From the NCBI GenBank assembly GCA_963575745.1, contig CAUYUJ010014627.1:665530-693240 (forward strand): DNA of 27,711 nt, written 5' to 3'. The first letter of the stretch is position 1. The number at the start of each line of letters is the position of its first letter. Shown here piece after piece: positions 1 to 8,294 of the stretch. Source of the DNA: Prorocentrum cordatum. Taxonomy: Eukaryota; Sar; Dinophyceae; Prorocentrales; Prorocentraceae. A program made the translations under genes and the position numbers. The notes beneath the pieces are model-generated. The model was not told where the DNA came from. It saw only the letters and a program-made list of their open reading frames with translations, and did not search any database.

Positions 1-72
1 TCATAACCATCACCATCATCATTATCATCATCATCGTCATCATCCTGGTGATGATTATAATCCATCACCATT

Positions 73-111
<39 letters not shown>

Positions 112-765
112 TTTATTCGCATCCTTATCCTCATCCTTAGCTCCATCACCACAACCATCACAATCAGAATCATCATATTCATCATCATCCTCATCCTAAT
201 CCTCATCACCATCACCATCACTATCATCATCATTATCATCACCATTGGTCATTACCATCATCGTACTGATGGTCATCATCAGCAGAAAATCATCATCACC
301 ATCCGCATCATCATCATCATTATCATCCGCATCCTGATCATAATCATCATCATCAACATCATCATTATCATCCGGATGATCATCATCATCATCATCATCA
401 TCCTCAATCGTCATCATCATCACCATCATCATAGTCGTTTTCATCCTCGTCCGCATCCTCATCCTCATCACCATCACCATCATCAGCAGCATCATCCTCA
501 GAATCGTAATCCTCCTCATCATCACCCTCAGCATCCGCATCTTCATCATCCTGATGATGAAGATCATCATCATCATAATGATCATCATCATCCTCATCAT
601 CATAACCATCACCATCACCATCACCATCACAATCACCATCATCATCATCATCATCATCATCAGCATCCTTGTCCTCGTCCTCATCATCACCACCATTACC
701 ATCACCATCACCATCACCATCACCATCACCATCATCATCACCATCTGCATCGTCATCCTTCCCAC

Positions 766-801
<36 letters not shown>

Positions 802-810
802 AACAATCAC

Positions 811-855
<45 letters not shown>

Positions 856-915
856 GATCATCATCATCATGAACATCATCATCAATCATCATCATCCTCA
901 TCCTTATCCTCAGCG

Positions 916-985
<70 letters not shown>

Positions 986-1639
986 TATGATGATCATTAC
1001 CACCTATCATCATCAGCATCATCATAGTCATAATCATCCTCCCCGTCCTCATCCTCATCCTCATCCTCAGCACCATCACCATCACAATCATCATCATCAA
1101 CCTCATCACCATCATCATCCTCATCATCATCATGATCATCAGCATCACCATCATCATCTTGATGATCGTCGTCATCATCCTCATCATCACCACCACCACC
1201 ATCACCATCACCAACACCACTATCATCATCATCATCGACATCATCCTTATCCTCGTCCTCATCCTCATTACCATCACCAACACCATCACCATCATCATCC
1301 TCATCATCATCAACATCATCATTATCGTCATTCTAACAGTCACCATCATCATCATCATCATCATCATTAACAGCATCAGCTTCATTATCATCCTGATGAT
1401 CATTATCAACAATCACCACCATCATCGTCATCATCATCCTTATCCTCATCCTCATCCTCATCCTTAGCATCATCACCAACACCATCACCATCATCATCAG
1501 CATCCTGATCCTCATCCTCATCATCATCATCACCATCACCGTCACCATGATCATCGTCATCATCATCCTCATCGTCATCATCATCATCATAATCATCATC
1601 ATCATCATCATCAGCATCATCATCATCATCATTATCATC

Positions 1640-1695
<56 letters not shown>

Positions 1696-1696
1696 G
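1..1696. repeat. Imperfect (CAT)n trinucleotide array, ~1.7 kb
   Basis: Almost the whole stretch is CAT/ATC triplets with interspersed CAC, CCT, CAG and TAT variants, so the plus strand is nearly free of G over long runs. Variant triplets cluster into hexamer-like blocks such as TCATCC and ACCATC, as expected of an old array expanding by slippage. The open frames here read as poly-His, poly-Ile/Met or poly-Asp and are products of the repeat, not genes. The longest near-pure tract is at the 3' end, about 1621-1695. The array may run past the left edge of the window. Confidence 0.97.
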
Positions 1697-1711
1697 AGCA
1701 CAAGCCCTGAC

Positions 1712-2345
1712 CCTCTGCGCGGGCCGCGCCGCGGCCGCGGCCAGGCCCCCGCTGCGGGGGCAGGCGGGGGTCATCTCCGCAGAGGTCTGGGGCGGCACAT
1801 CGATGATCCTCAGAACGCGTGTCGGCGCCAACGTTGCGGGGCGGGGATCTGTAGATTTCCACCTCTTGGAGAACCGACGTCATGGGTCCCCAGCGAGCGA
1901 TGAATATGGATGTATTCGCGCCTCGGGGGGCTCGAATATCCATATGCACCGCCTGCCGAGGTCCCCGAAGATGGATCCCCCAGGCGGTGGTCAATGGGTC
2001 AACCCCCCGCCTCAGAAACGTATGCTTGTCCACCGAAGCTCTTCCATACGACGCAGGCGAACTACTGAGGGCCGACACAGACTACGCGGCATCGGCAGAA
2101 GTCAGCGGGGTAAACGCAGACTGGGCTTACACACGTCCTGAGGATTATCGAAGCGCCGCTCCCCTGGGATCCAGGCGTTGCATATTGTCCACACTGGGCG
2201 TTCTCGCCCAGCTTTGGGCCTCGGGGCCCTCACAGATCGCTCCAGCTCGGAAAAGCCGCCGAAAGATGGGGTCGAGGGATCTGGTCGCGATTTCTCACGA
2301 TGCTGCATTATTTTGCGACGTCGGACCTCCAGGTCCGACGATAGG
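1712..2345 (-). repeat. GC-rich repeat family, copy A
   Basis: This block is a diverged copy of 5060-5490. Shared landmarks in order on the plus strand are a CCCCCGCTGCGGGGGC hairpin (1746), CCTCAGAACGCG followed by GCGCCAACGT (1809), ACGCAGGCGAAC (2050), CGGCATCGGCA, a CGTCCTGA..AT.ATCGAAGCG block (2136), CGGGGCCCTCACAGATCG (2222) and AAAGATGGGGTC (2261). Copy A has about 200 bp in the middle that the other copy lacks. Read on the minus strand, the low-coordinate end is GCCCGCGCAG followed by AG, matching the GCCCACGCAG junction at the equivalent end of the other copy. That suggests a shared 3' splice site. The minus orientation is therefore inferred. Confidence 0.75.
2319..2340. repeat. Perfect 10-bp hairpin
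   Basis: CGTCGGACCT (2319-2328) is followed after CC by its exact reverse complement (2331-2340). It lies at the high-coordinate edge of repeat copy A. The matching place in the 5-kb copy has only the left arm, so this is private to copy A. Confidence 0.9.
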
Positions 2346-2625
2346 ATTTCTTCAGTCCCAGCGTTTTTCCTCGAACCTGGGCCTCCAGGGCCCGTTCTCG
2401 GGCTGAGGGGGTCATCAAAAACTGACTTGGGACGCAGAAGGAACCCCCAGGGGGGATCGGAAGCTCTGGGGCCGCGGGCTGAGAAATCGTATCCCGAGGA
2501 CGTCCGGGCACGACATCGGGACACAGCCAGAGCGCCGAACGAGGGACGGAGGGCCTGCTTTTGCTACGGCGGGCCTCGGCCTCGCTGGGGCTCCTGGCCC
2601 GCATCGGAGGAGCAACCCCCGTCGG

Positions 2626-2788
2626 GGGTTGCTGGAGGTGCCCCATGGCCCGAGGTGCCCCCAGCTTCTCGCTCCATTCTGGAGCCCCTGGGGCCCCCCC
2701 GGGCCTCGCGCGGCGTGCTCATGGAGGCCGTGGGGGCCTCCCGGAGATCCTGGGGCCACCTTGGGCCAGGGACACTTCTCGCAACACC
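2626..2788 (-). mobile_element. ~160-bp TIR element, copy 1 (MITE- or introner-like)
   Basis: This element is homologous along its whole length to 5684-5845. It carries ~37-bp imperfect terminal inverted repeats, with GTTGCTGGAGGTGCC at the left and the complement of GTTGCGAGAAGTGTCC at the right. The interior shares GGAGCCCCTGGGGCCC with the other copy. Read on the minus strand it begins GTGTTGCG and has CCTCCAG just before CAACC, so it could be spliced as GT...AG in that orientation; on the plus strand the corresponding dinucleotide is CG. A perfect 9-bp hairpin (GCAACCCCC, loop GTC, GGGGGTTGC; 2612-2632) abuts its left end. No clear target duplication is visible. Confidence 0.7.
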
Positions 2789-3415
2789 TGGCTCCCCGGC
2801 CCAAAGCGGCCCGTGCTTCAGGGTCTTGGGACGCTCGGAGGTCCGCGCGGGTCCTGCCCTCGGATCGGCGCTCCAGGGCCCCCCCCCCCCAGAGCGGGGC
2901 CGCTGGCGCCAGCCCCCCTGGCACGCTGCGGGCCAAGAAGGAGTCGCGCAGACCCCCGAAAGTGCAATGCTCATGTCGTTTGATTCTTGGCTTACTGCTG
3001 CTGGGCCTACGTTCTGCGACCACCACCTGAGGCCAGGTGCTGATGACCTCTGGTGGCGCTCCACTGTGCAAGACGCCGACCGCGCCCAGCAGACCACCAC
3101 TCTTAAGCCAGAGCGTTGGGTCTGGCGCCGATGGGTCCGCGGGGACGGGTGCAATGGCACTTGCGGTAGGTGGCACCTGGATGTAAAATGGGTGCGCGCT
3201 GAGTACAATAGTCGCGCGCGGATGCATTTGCGCATGTTCTTCACATGCACTCGTGCAAGAGTTCGCACCTCCCCGAACAGTCTACGATTAAACGATCGAT
3301 TACACCTCCCACCACTGACCCATCTGCACCAGACCGACTACTCCAGCTTAGACCACTACCATCGGTCGGCCGACCCTGGCCCATCCTGGTGGCAAATCAA
3401 AACAGGCCCACGACT
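2789..3415. other. No recognisable gene
   Basis: Long open frames cross this GC-rich stretch on both strands, including a 516-codon plus-strand frame from 2178 to 3728. They run through repeats without changing character and show no domain. A C homopolymer lies at 2879-2890. The segment follows the stop of the collagen-like gene on the minus strand, so part of it is probably its 3' flank. Confidence 0.5.
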
Positions 3416-3496
3416 TCATCCCCGAGATCCAGAAGAGCCGTGGGCCCCGTGGCCGCCCGCCGGGCCCTGGACCCCGGGCGAGCCCCTGCCGCCGAC
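3416..3496 (-). CDS. Collagen-like protein, 3'-terminal exon
   Basis: Reading from 3496 down gives 26 codons and a TGA stop at 3418-3416. The product is V-G-G-R-G-S-P-G-V-Q-G-P-A followed by further Gly-X-Y triplets ending G-S-R-G. It continues the Gly-X-Y pattern of the upstream exon in frame once the 321-nt intron at 3497-3817 is removed (phase 0, CCG|GTC...CAG|GTC). The acceptor is preceded by a pyrimidine-rich CTTTTCGTCCTCCCAG. The exon is short and its Gly-X-Y match is lower in Pro than the main exon, but regain of register with no added bases is hard to explain otherwise. Confidence 0.7.
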   Translation of the reverse strand, partial: VGGRGSPGVQGPAGGHGAHGSSGSRG

Positions 3497-3817
3497 CTGG
3501 GAGGACGAAAAGGTACCGATACCGCTGCCACTCAACGGACCTTCCCTGAGACCCCGGCGCCTGGGCGCTTTCGCCTGGTTTCGGGCCCCGGGGCCCTCAC
3601 ATAATTATCGTCCCGGCTTGAGAAATGCCGTTGCAGCACAGAGTCCAGGGGATCTGGCCGTGATTCTTGGCACAATGCTGCAACTTTCCGCAGCGCTGGA
3701 TCTCAAAATCTCCAGAAATGTGGCCTGACCAAAACTTCGAGGCGAATCCATGCAGCCTGGCGACGACGGCTCCCCAAGACGAGCAGCGGTATCGGTACGT
3801 CTTCCTCCGCTGCCGAC
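3497..3817 (-). mobile_element. Introner-like intron inside the collagen-like gene
   Basis: The intron begins GTCGGCAGC at 3817 and ends CAG at 3499-3497. The next exon starts GTCGGCGGC, so the insertion is flanked by an approximate GGTCGGC[A/G]GC duplication. Just inside are inverted repeats: GTACCGATACCGCTGC reading down from 3798 and its complement GCAGCGGTATCGGTAC reading down from 3528 (exact over 16 bp), with looser GAGGA..GA similarity outside them. The interior (about 3560-3720) is a partial copy of the 0.5-0.7 kb repeat, sharing TTTCGGGCCCCGGGGCCCTC with 5360-5390. Terminal repeats, a target duplication and splice sites at the duplication are the defining properties of introners. Confidence 0.65.
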
Positions 3818-4720
3818 CGGGCCCCTCTCGCCCCTGGGGCCCTGCAGCCCCGGCTGCCCGCGAGGCCCCGGCAGCCCCAGCTCGCCAGGGTCGCCTGCGG
3901 GCCCCGCCTCGCCCTGCGGCCCGCGCGGCCCCTGCACCCCGGCGGGGCCGGGCACGCCGGGGGCCCCCTGCGGCCCGCGCGCGCCCTCGGGCCCGGGCGG
4001 GCCGCGAGGGCCAGCCTCTCCCGGCCGCCCCTCTGCCCCCGGCTCGCCTCGCGGCCCAGTGGCGCCTGTTGGCCCTGGCGGCCCGGGCACCCCGGGCGGC
4101 CCCGGTGGGCCGTGCTCGCCGCGCGCCCCGCGCACTCCGTCGGAGCCCTGCGGCCCTGCAGGGCCTTCGGGGCCCTGCCTGCCCGGCTCGCCGGGGGGGC
4201 CCTCGGGCCCCTCACGGCCCTGCGGCCCGCGCTTGCCCTCGGGCCCCTGCAGCCCTGGGGGTCCGGGCGGGCCCTGCAAGCCCTTAGGCCCAGGAGGGCC
4301 CTGGGCGCCGGGCGGCCCCGCAGGCCCCGGTGGCCCAGGCACCTGCGCCTTCACCTGCTCGATCAGGGCCTCCACGAGGCCGGCCAGGCCCAGGTTGCTC
4401 CGCTCCAGGCTGTCCACCCGGGCGACCAGGTCGGCCAGGAAGCTGCCGAGCCCGTCCAGCGCAGGCTCGGTGGGGAGCCCGCCGTGGTGCCGCGGCATGT
4501 CCTGAGCCTCGTACAGCAGCTCGGCCCGCACGTCCTCCTCCAGCCCCGCGGCCTGTGGCGCGGGCCACTCCTCGGAGACGGTGCCTGGCTGCCAGGCGAC
4601 CTTCAGGCGGAGGCCCCCGCGCTCACCCGAGGCCTCGCCGCTCCACGACCTGCCAGAGCCCCCTCCCCGCTCGGCGGCGCCCACGGCCTCAGCGCCTGGG
4701 GTTACCGCGGCGTCGGCCAC
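3818..4720 (-). CDS. Collagen-like protein (Gly-X-Y), main exon
   Basis: The open frame runs from 4759 to 3605, but the coding part is best taken as ending at the donor at 3818. About 128 residues precede the collagen domain. They include the acidic stretch [18 protein letters not shown] (about residues 59-76 counted from 4720) and a leucine-rich heptad-like segment [25 protein letters not shown] (about 95-123), probably a coiled coil that nucleates trimerisation. Then come 59 Gly-X-Y triplets without interruption (4336 to about 3806), rich in GPP, GER and GPR. No ATG lies at 4720 (the codon is GTG); the first internal ATG is at 4498, after clearly protein-like sequence, so the true start is in an upstream exon. 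The protein would be secreted or structural, but no signal peptide can be assigned. The 66 residues read past 3806 in the unspliced frame lie in the repeat and are probably intron. Confidence 0.8.
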
Positions 4721-4909
4721 GGCACACGCGTCCCCAGACCCCCGACGTCGTGATTTGTGTCACCGCGTCGACTCCCCAGAGGTCTGGACCCCTTCCACAG
4801 GACAAGGTTTTCGTCCCGAGCAATCACTTGACGGACCCAGGGCTCAACGAGGCGCTCTGCAGAGGCCGAAGACGGCATTAAAAAATCGCCTGCCGTGATT
4901 ATTTCACGG
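4721..4909 (-). other. Unresolved exon/intron stretch upstream of the collagen exon
   Basis: A minus-strand frame encodes AERLVEPWVRQVIARDENL (about 4858-4802), which looks protein-like and follows CTCTGCAG, a possible acceptor. I could not join it in frame to either neighbour with GT-AG sites. It may be an exon with non-canonical sites (dinoflagellates also use GC and GA donors), or intron. Confidence 0.3.
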
Positions 4910-5059
4910 CGCGAGGGGGTCTGAGCCTGGCCACAGCGAGGCGCGCGCGGCGGGCGGGTCCGCCCACGGGTTGGGCAGCGCGGAGTAGTCCTCCGCCGAG
5001 GAGCTGGCCGCCGTGGGGCTGCCAGCCGCGGCCGTGTAGCTGCGTGCGGGGCTGGCCTT
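4904..5059 (-). CDS. Candidate exon upstream of the collagen exon
   Basis: Starting just after GCCCACGCAG (5070-5060), the frame reads KASPARSYTAAAG, then AEDYSALPNPWADPP and SLWPGSDPLAP before a stop at 4906-4904. The low-complexity Ala/Ser to Pro/Trp composition resembles a linker, unlike the surrounding arginine-rich shadow frames. The acceptor coincides with the end of repeat copy C, as expected if that repeat is an intron. The downstream donor is not resolved (CGCGCC|GTGAAA is one option). Confidence 0.35.
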   Translation of the reverse strand, partial: KASPARSYTAAAGSPTAASSSAEDYSALPNPWADPPAARASLWPGSDPLAP

Positions 5060-5530
5060 CTGCGTGGGCCTTGCGGCGGCCGCGCCTGGTCCCCCGCTGC
5101 GGGGGCTGGCGGGGGCCATTTCCCCAGAAGGCTGAGGCAGCACACCGAGGATCCTCAGAACGCGCGTTAGCGCCAACGTGCGCTTGACCCCCGCAATCCT
5201 CCAATACAACGCAGGCGAACGAACGAGGTCCAACACAAGGCGCACGGCATCGGCACTTGAGCGGGGTGACACACACGCTGGGCTGGTGCACGTCCTGAAG
5301 ATCATCGAAGCGCAGCTACCCTGACATCTGAGCATTGCAGTTTTTTCCGCACCGCGCGCTTTCGCCGTGTTTCGGGCCCCGGGGCCCTCACAGATCGATA
5401 GGGCTCGAAGAATGGCGCAGAAAGATGGGGTCAAGGGCTCCGATCGCGATTATCCGCGTTGCCATTTTTTCGCAACGTCGGATCTCAGGCCAGCGCCGCG
5501 GCGTCTTGAGCCAACGCCTACGGCCTACGG
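5060..5530 (-). repeat. GC-rich repeat family, copy C (probable intron)
   Basis: This is the shorter counterpart of 1712-2345, with the same landmarks in the same order, including CCCCCGCTGCGGGGGC, CCTCAGAACGCG, TCGAAGCGC, GGGGCCCTCACAGATCG and AAAGATGGGGTC. The block TTTCGGGCCCCGGGGCCCTC also occurs in the collagen intron. CGTTGC/GCAACG around CCATTTTTTC (5457-5477) forms a small hairpin. On the minus strand it lies between two candidate exons, so it is most simply an intron of about 0.5 kb. Confidence 0.65.
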
Positions 5531-5594
5531 GCCTGGTCATCCGCCAACGCTTTTTCTTGTCCGCGGACGCATGCGAACACGCGTCGGTCGAGCA

Positions 5595-5640
5595 GGCGGC
5601 GGGCGCACCGAAGCGACGTGAGGCACAAAACCGCGGAGGA
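5595..5640 (-). CDS. Candidate exon, upstream gene of the collagen region
   Basis: After the pyrimidine-rich CTTCTTCTCCGCCTCTCCAG (acceptor at 5641) the frame reads SSAVLCLTSLRCARRLLDRR. It stays open further to about 5518. This is in phase 0 with the exon ending at 5845, so removing 5641-5844 joins VKNCIR to SSAVLC in frame. A donor at CGC|GTGTTCGC (about 5595) would be phase 0 and compatible with the exon starting at 5059. No family recognised. Confidence 0.35.
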
Positions 5641-5683
5641 CTGGAGAGGCGGAGAAGAAGGAGGCCAGTCAGAACATGTATCA

Positions 5684-5845
5684 GGTGTTGCTAGAAGTGC
5701 CACTGGCCCAAAGTGCCCCCAGCTTTTCGCTCCGTTTTGGAGCCCCTGGGGCCCTCTGGGCCTCGTGAGGGGTGCCCTGGAGGCCGCCTGGGCCACCCTG
5801 AGAATCCTGGGGGTACCTTGGGCCAGGGGTACTTCTAGCAACACC
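5684..5845 (-). mobile_element. ~160-bp TIR element, copy 2 (MITE- or introner-like)
   Basis: The left end GGTGTTGCTAGAAGTGCC is matched at the right by the reverse complement of GGTGTTGCTAGAAGTACC. Similarity between the arms continues for about 39 bp, through CTGGCCCAA and CCCCCAG. On the minus strand the element starts exactly at a possible donor (CGG|GTGTTGC) and carries CTTCTAG near its other end. The better acceptor is 43 nt further, after a pyrimidine tract at 5641. No target duplication is evident. It is longer-armed and less diverged than copy 1. Confidence 0.75.
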
Positions 5846-5945
5846 CGAATGCAGTTTTTCACAGCCGTGCCGGAGCCGTGCAGCCACGTGGAGCCCACGT
5901 AAAGCAAGGCCATCCGCCTGCACAGCTCGAAGGACGGGTCTCCTC
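5845..5945 (-). CDS. Candidate exon, unknown protein
   Basis: After TGTGAG (a possible acceptor at about 5946) the minus strand reads DPSFELCRRMALLYVGSTW and then LHGSGTAVKNCIR up to CGG|GTG at 5845. The composition (mixed hydrophobic, with aromatic residues) is unlike the Arg/Pro/Ala-rich shadow frames here. A TGA lies in frame immediately upstream, so an exon boundary or a frameshift is needed there. It may be a 5' exon of the collagen-like gene or a separate gene. Confidence 0.4.
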
Positions 5946-6245
5946 ACAGCGGCCGCGGAGGATCTGGCCTCCTGGGCCCCTGCCGCCCGATGCTCTGGCG
6001 CCGCGCTCTCGGCCGCGGCAGCGGGGGGCAGGGGCACAATAAAACATGCACATGCCGATTTGTCGGTCGTGCTGGCTGCTCGAGCTTCTGGTTTTTCACA
6101 GCGGATGCGGCCGCGATGGAGCTCGCCGAGGCTAATTTCCCAGCGCGTCTCCAAGGCCGCGCCGGAGCGCGGGCGTCTCAGTGCAGGTCGGTGACTCAGG
6201 CGGGCGAGCTGCCATAATGACGTCGACAACGGCGGCAGTGATGAT
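5946..6245. other. No clear gene
   Basis: A minus-strand frame is open from 6229 and includes ETRWEISLGELHRGRIRCEK, but it has no supporting splice sites or recognised domain. TGTGAAAAAC occurs both here (about 6105) and at 5866, possibly a short duplication. Confidence 0.4.
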
Positions 6246-6249
6246 GATG

Positions 6250-6591
6250 GTTGCGATGGAAGTCGAGATCATAGCGGTGACGACGGCAAGGCCAATGACG
6301 GCGCCGACGACGACGACGATGATGATGATGATGCTGATGATGGTGACGATGATGATGGTGATGATGATAATGATGATGCTGATGATGATGGTGATGATGA
6401 TGATCATAATCATGACGATAATGATCATGGTGATTATCATGATGAGGATGGTGATGATGACGATGATGGTGATGGTGATCACGATGTTGCTGATGATGAT
6501 GAAGATTATTATGATGATGATGGTGATGAGGATGATGCTGATGATGATAATGATGATGATGATGGTGATGAGGATGATGCTGATGATGATA

Positions 6592-6642
<51 letters not shown>

Positions 6643-6655
6643 CTGATGTGAATGC
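6250..6655. repeat. Imperfect (ATG)n trinucleotide array
   Basis: GATGATG units with GGTGATG and GCTGATG variants, purest at 6590-6642. On the plus strand the unit is the reverse complement of the 1-1696 array, so the two arrays face each other in inverted orientation about 4.5 kb apart. The phrase GGTGATGAGGATGATGCTGATGATGATAATGATG is duplicated in tandem near 6520-6600 with a period of about 45 bp. Confidence 0.95.
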
Positions 6656-6841
6656 GTCGGTAGTGAAGGTGATTGTGCTGATGATGGGGGCAATGGCGGC
6701 GATTGGCGATGACGATAACGGCGGGGACTCGACGGCGCAGACGAAGGTGATGAAGAGATGCGCGCGCGCACGAGATCAAGAAATCCCACCTGCCCTCCGG
6801 GCGTAGGTGATTTGCGGAATTTCCTCTTCCACCCCTCCCTC

Positions 6842-6862
6842 TTCCCCTTCGGGAAGGGGTTT
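6842..6862. repeat. Short perfect hairpin
   Basis: CCCCTTCGGGAAGGGG forms a 7-bp stem in a pyrimidine-rich stretch. Function unknown. Confidence 0.6.
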
Positions 6863-6919
6863 ACTCCTCCCCCTTACCCCCTCCCCTGGACCTGGAGGGG
6901 TGCGGTCGCGAGGCGCTGG

Positions 6920-7460
6920 AGCGTCCAAGATGGCCAAAGATGGCTCCAAGAGGGCCTCAGAGAGCCCAGGATGACCTCCAAGATGGCTCAAGAGTGTGAT
7001 GCCTCAAGATGGCTCCCAACATGCTCCGAAAGGCCCCAAGACCGCCACAAACCAGGCTCCAAGTAGCCACGGAGCCCCCAAAGGAGGAAGCCAAGATGTC
7101 AAAAGTCTTCAAAAACCTGAGGGGGAATCGATGAATTTGGCCTTCTCACCTTTTTCGCTTCCGGTGGCTTTCCGAAGCCTCAAAACAACTCCAAGAGGGC
7201 CCATGAGGGCCATAAGAGAAGCCCAAGAGAGCCCCAAGACGGTCCCAAGAGCGCCCAAGAGCGGCCCAAGAGGGGCCCAAGAGGCGATTGTAGAGGCCCC
7301 CGAGAGGGGGCAAATTAAGGACCCCCCGTTTTTGGATCGATGCTACCCAAGATGGCCCCAAGAGCGCCCCCATAGATCCCAAGAGCGCCCCAAGAAGGCC
7401 CCACGATGCGCCCAGACGGGCGCAGAAGAGATATCCCAAGAGGCCCCGAGGAGCATCCAA
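6920..7460. repeat. Decayed short-period repeat (CCAAGAGSGCCC type)
   Basis: Units such as CCAAGATGGCTCCAAGAGGG and CCCAAGAGCGCCC recur about every 10-12 bp, densest at 7225-7300 and 7350-7450. The period drifts, so this is an old minisatellite. Open frames across it are a consequence of the repeat. Confidence 0.8.
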
Positions 7461-7694
7461 GAGACCTCTAGCCCTCTTGCTTGCCCTCCTCATCCTGGCC
7501 CCCCTTCCTCCTCATGTTCCTTTTCTCTCTCCTCCGCATCATCATCATCAAAATCATTGTTCGTCTCATGACTCCCTCATCCATCCAGCCTTCTCCTTTC
7601 CCTCTTCCCTCCTTCGCACGGTTTGGCCGTCCACCTCTTTGTTCCCGTACTTCCCTGGTCACCTCCATTCGCCTGGATATCGTTTCTGGATGGA
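7461..7694. other. Pyrimidine-rich stretch without a recognised gene
   Basis: Runs of CCTCCT, CATCATCATC (7540) and TTCTCCTTTCCC are seen. No domain or splice-consistent reading frame found. Confidence 0.5.
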
Positions 7695-7712
7695 CTGGTG
7701 GGGATACTTTCT
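7695..7712 (-). promoter_or_regulatory. 3'-splice-site-like cassette, copy a
   Basis: On the minus strand this reads AGAAAGTATCCCCACCAG, a near match to the consensus CAAAAAAGTATCCCCACCAG seen at three other sites within 1.1 kb and in part at 17879. The common CCACCAG end suggests an intron acceptor; an exon would start at 7694. Confidence 0.5.
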
Positions 7713-7795
7713 GGCACGCGGGCGCGCGAAGCAAGTCGAACGCCGAGCACGCTAGGACGGGCCGCGCCGTAGCGACGGAAAAAAACAGAAACTGG

Positions 7796-7815
7796 CTGGC
7801 GGGGATACTTTTTTG
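7796..7815 (-). promoter_or_regulatory. 3'-splice-site-like cassette, copy b
   Basis: Minus strand reads CAAAAAAGTATCCCCGCCAG. The following frame from 7795 reads PVSVFFRRYGAARPSVLG in one phase or QFLFFSVATARPVLACSAF in another; both are protein-like and the right phase is not decided. It lies only 101 bp from copy a. Confidence 0.5.
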
Positions 7816-8129
7816 TTCGCGAGCGCAAACGGGAGGGCCGCGCGCCGTCAGGAAGATGCCAAAGAGCAAAGACCTACACTACAGCGGCCACGAACGAGGC
7901 CAAGCGCGTGCAGCGAGCAAGCAGCCGAAAATTGCAAGCTACGCACCTGGGCTCAACCGCCGCTCAGAAGTCGAGGGCAACCGAGCCAAAGTGGCGATCG
8001 GCTCGACATCGCCCAAGTGCGAAGACGTCACCCTCGACGAATTTCTCCTCAGCTACGACACGGCATGTGCATAATGTGAAGCCAGAACACCACCGCAGTC
8101 GTCAGGAACGGTATCGCGAGACCACATCA

Positions 8130-8294
8130 CGTAGGCGGGCGAACTTCCAAATAAGTGCCAACAGGAATCCTGCATCCGGAGGAACCCCAATCGGGGATGC
8201 GTGTCGCCCGAGCAAGAGACGCACCACGGACCATGGCCCCCGAGCGGAACCAGCGTAGAGCGACGGGTGCCGAGGCCACGGTTGCACTAAATGG
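8130..8294 (-). CDS. Candidate exon following cassette copy c
   Basis: From CAG|CCATTTAGTGC at 8294 the frame reads PFSATVASAPVALRWFRSG, then AMVRGASLARATRIPDWG and IPVGTYLEVR before a stop near 8127. It starts in phase 0, and the exon ending at 8642 leaves off in phase 0, so the two join cleanly across 8295-8641. No family recognised. The 3' boundary is not fixed. Confidence 0.4.

Noticed and set aside
196-1701. Poly-His, poly-Met and poly-Asp open frames in the first 1.7 kb
   Set aside because: They are translations of the CAT/ATG array in different frames, with no flanking non-repetitive coding sequence.
2178-3728. 516-codon plus-strand open frame
   Set aside because: It runs unchanged through two or three repeats and antisense to the collagen exon; composition is Pro/Arg/Gly noise from high GC, and no motif is present.
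5504-5522. CTTGAGCCAA...CTACGG on the plus strand, resembling the reverse complement of the dinoflagellate spliced leader
   Set aside because: Only 10 contiguous bases match, the AATGG core is altered, and it falls inside a repeat copy. A 10-mer match is not improbable in this length.
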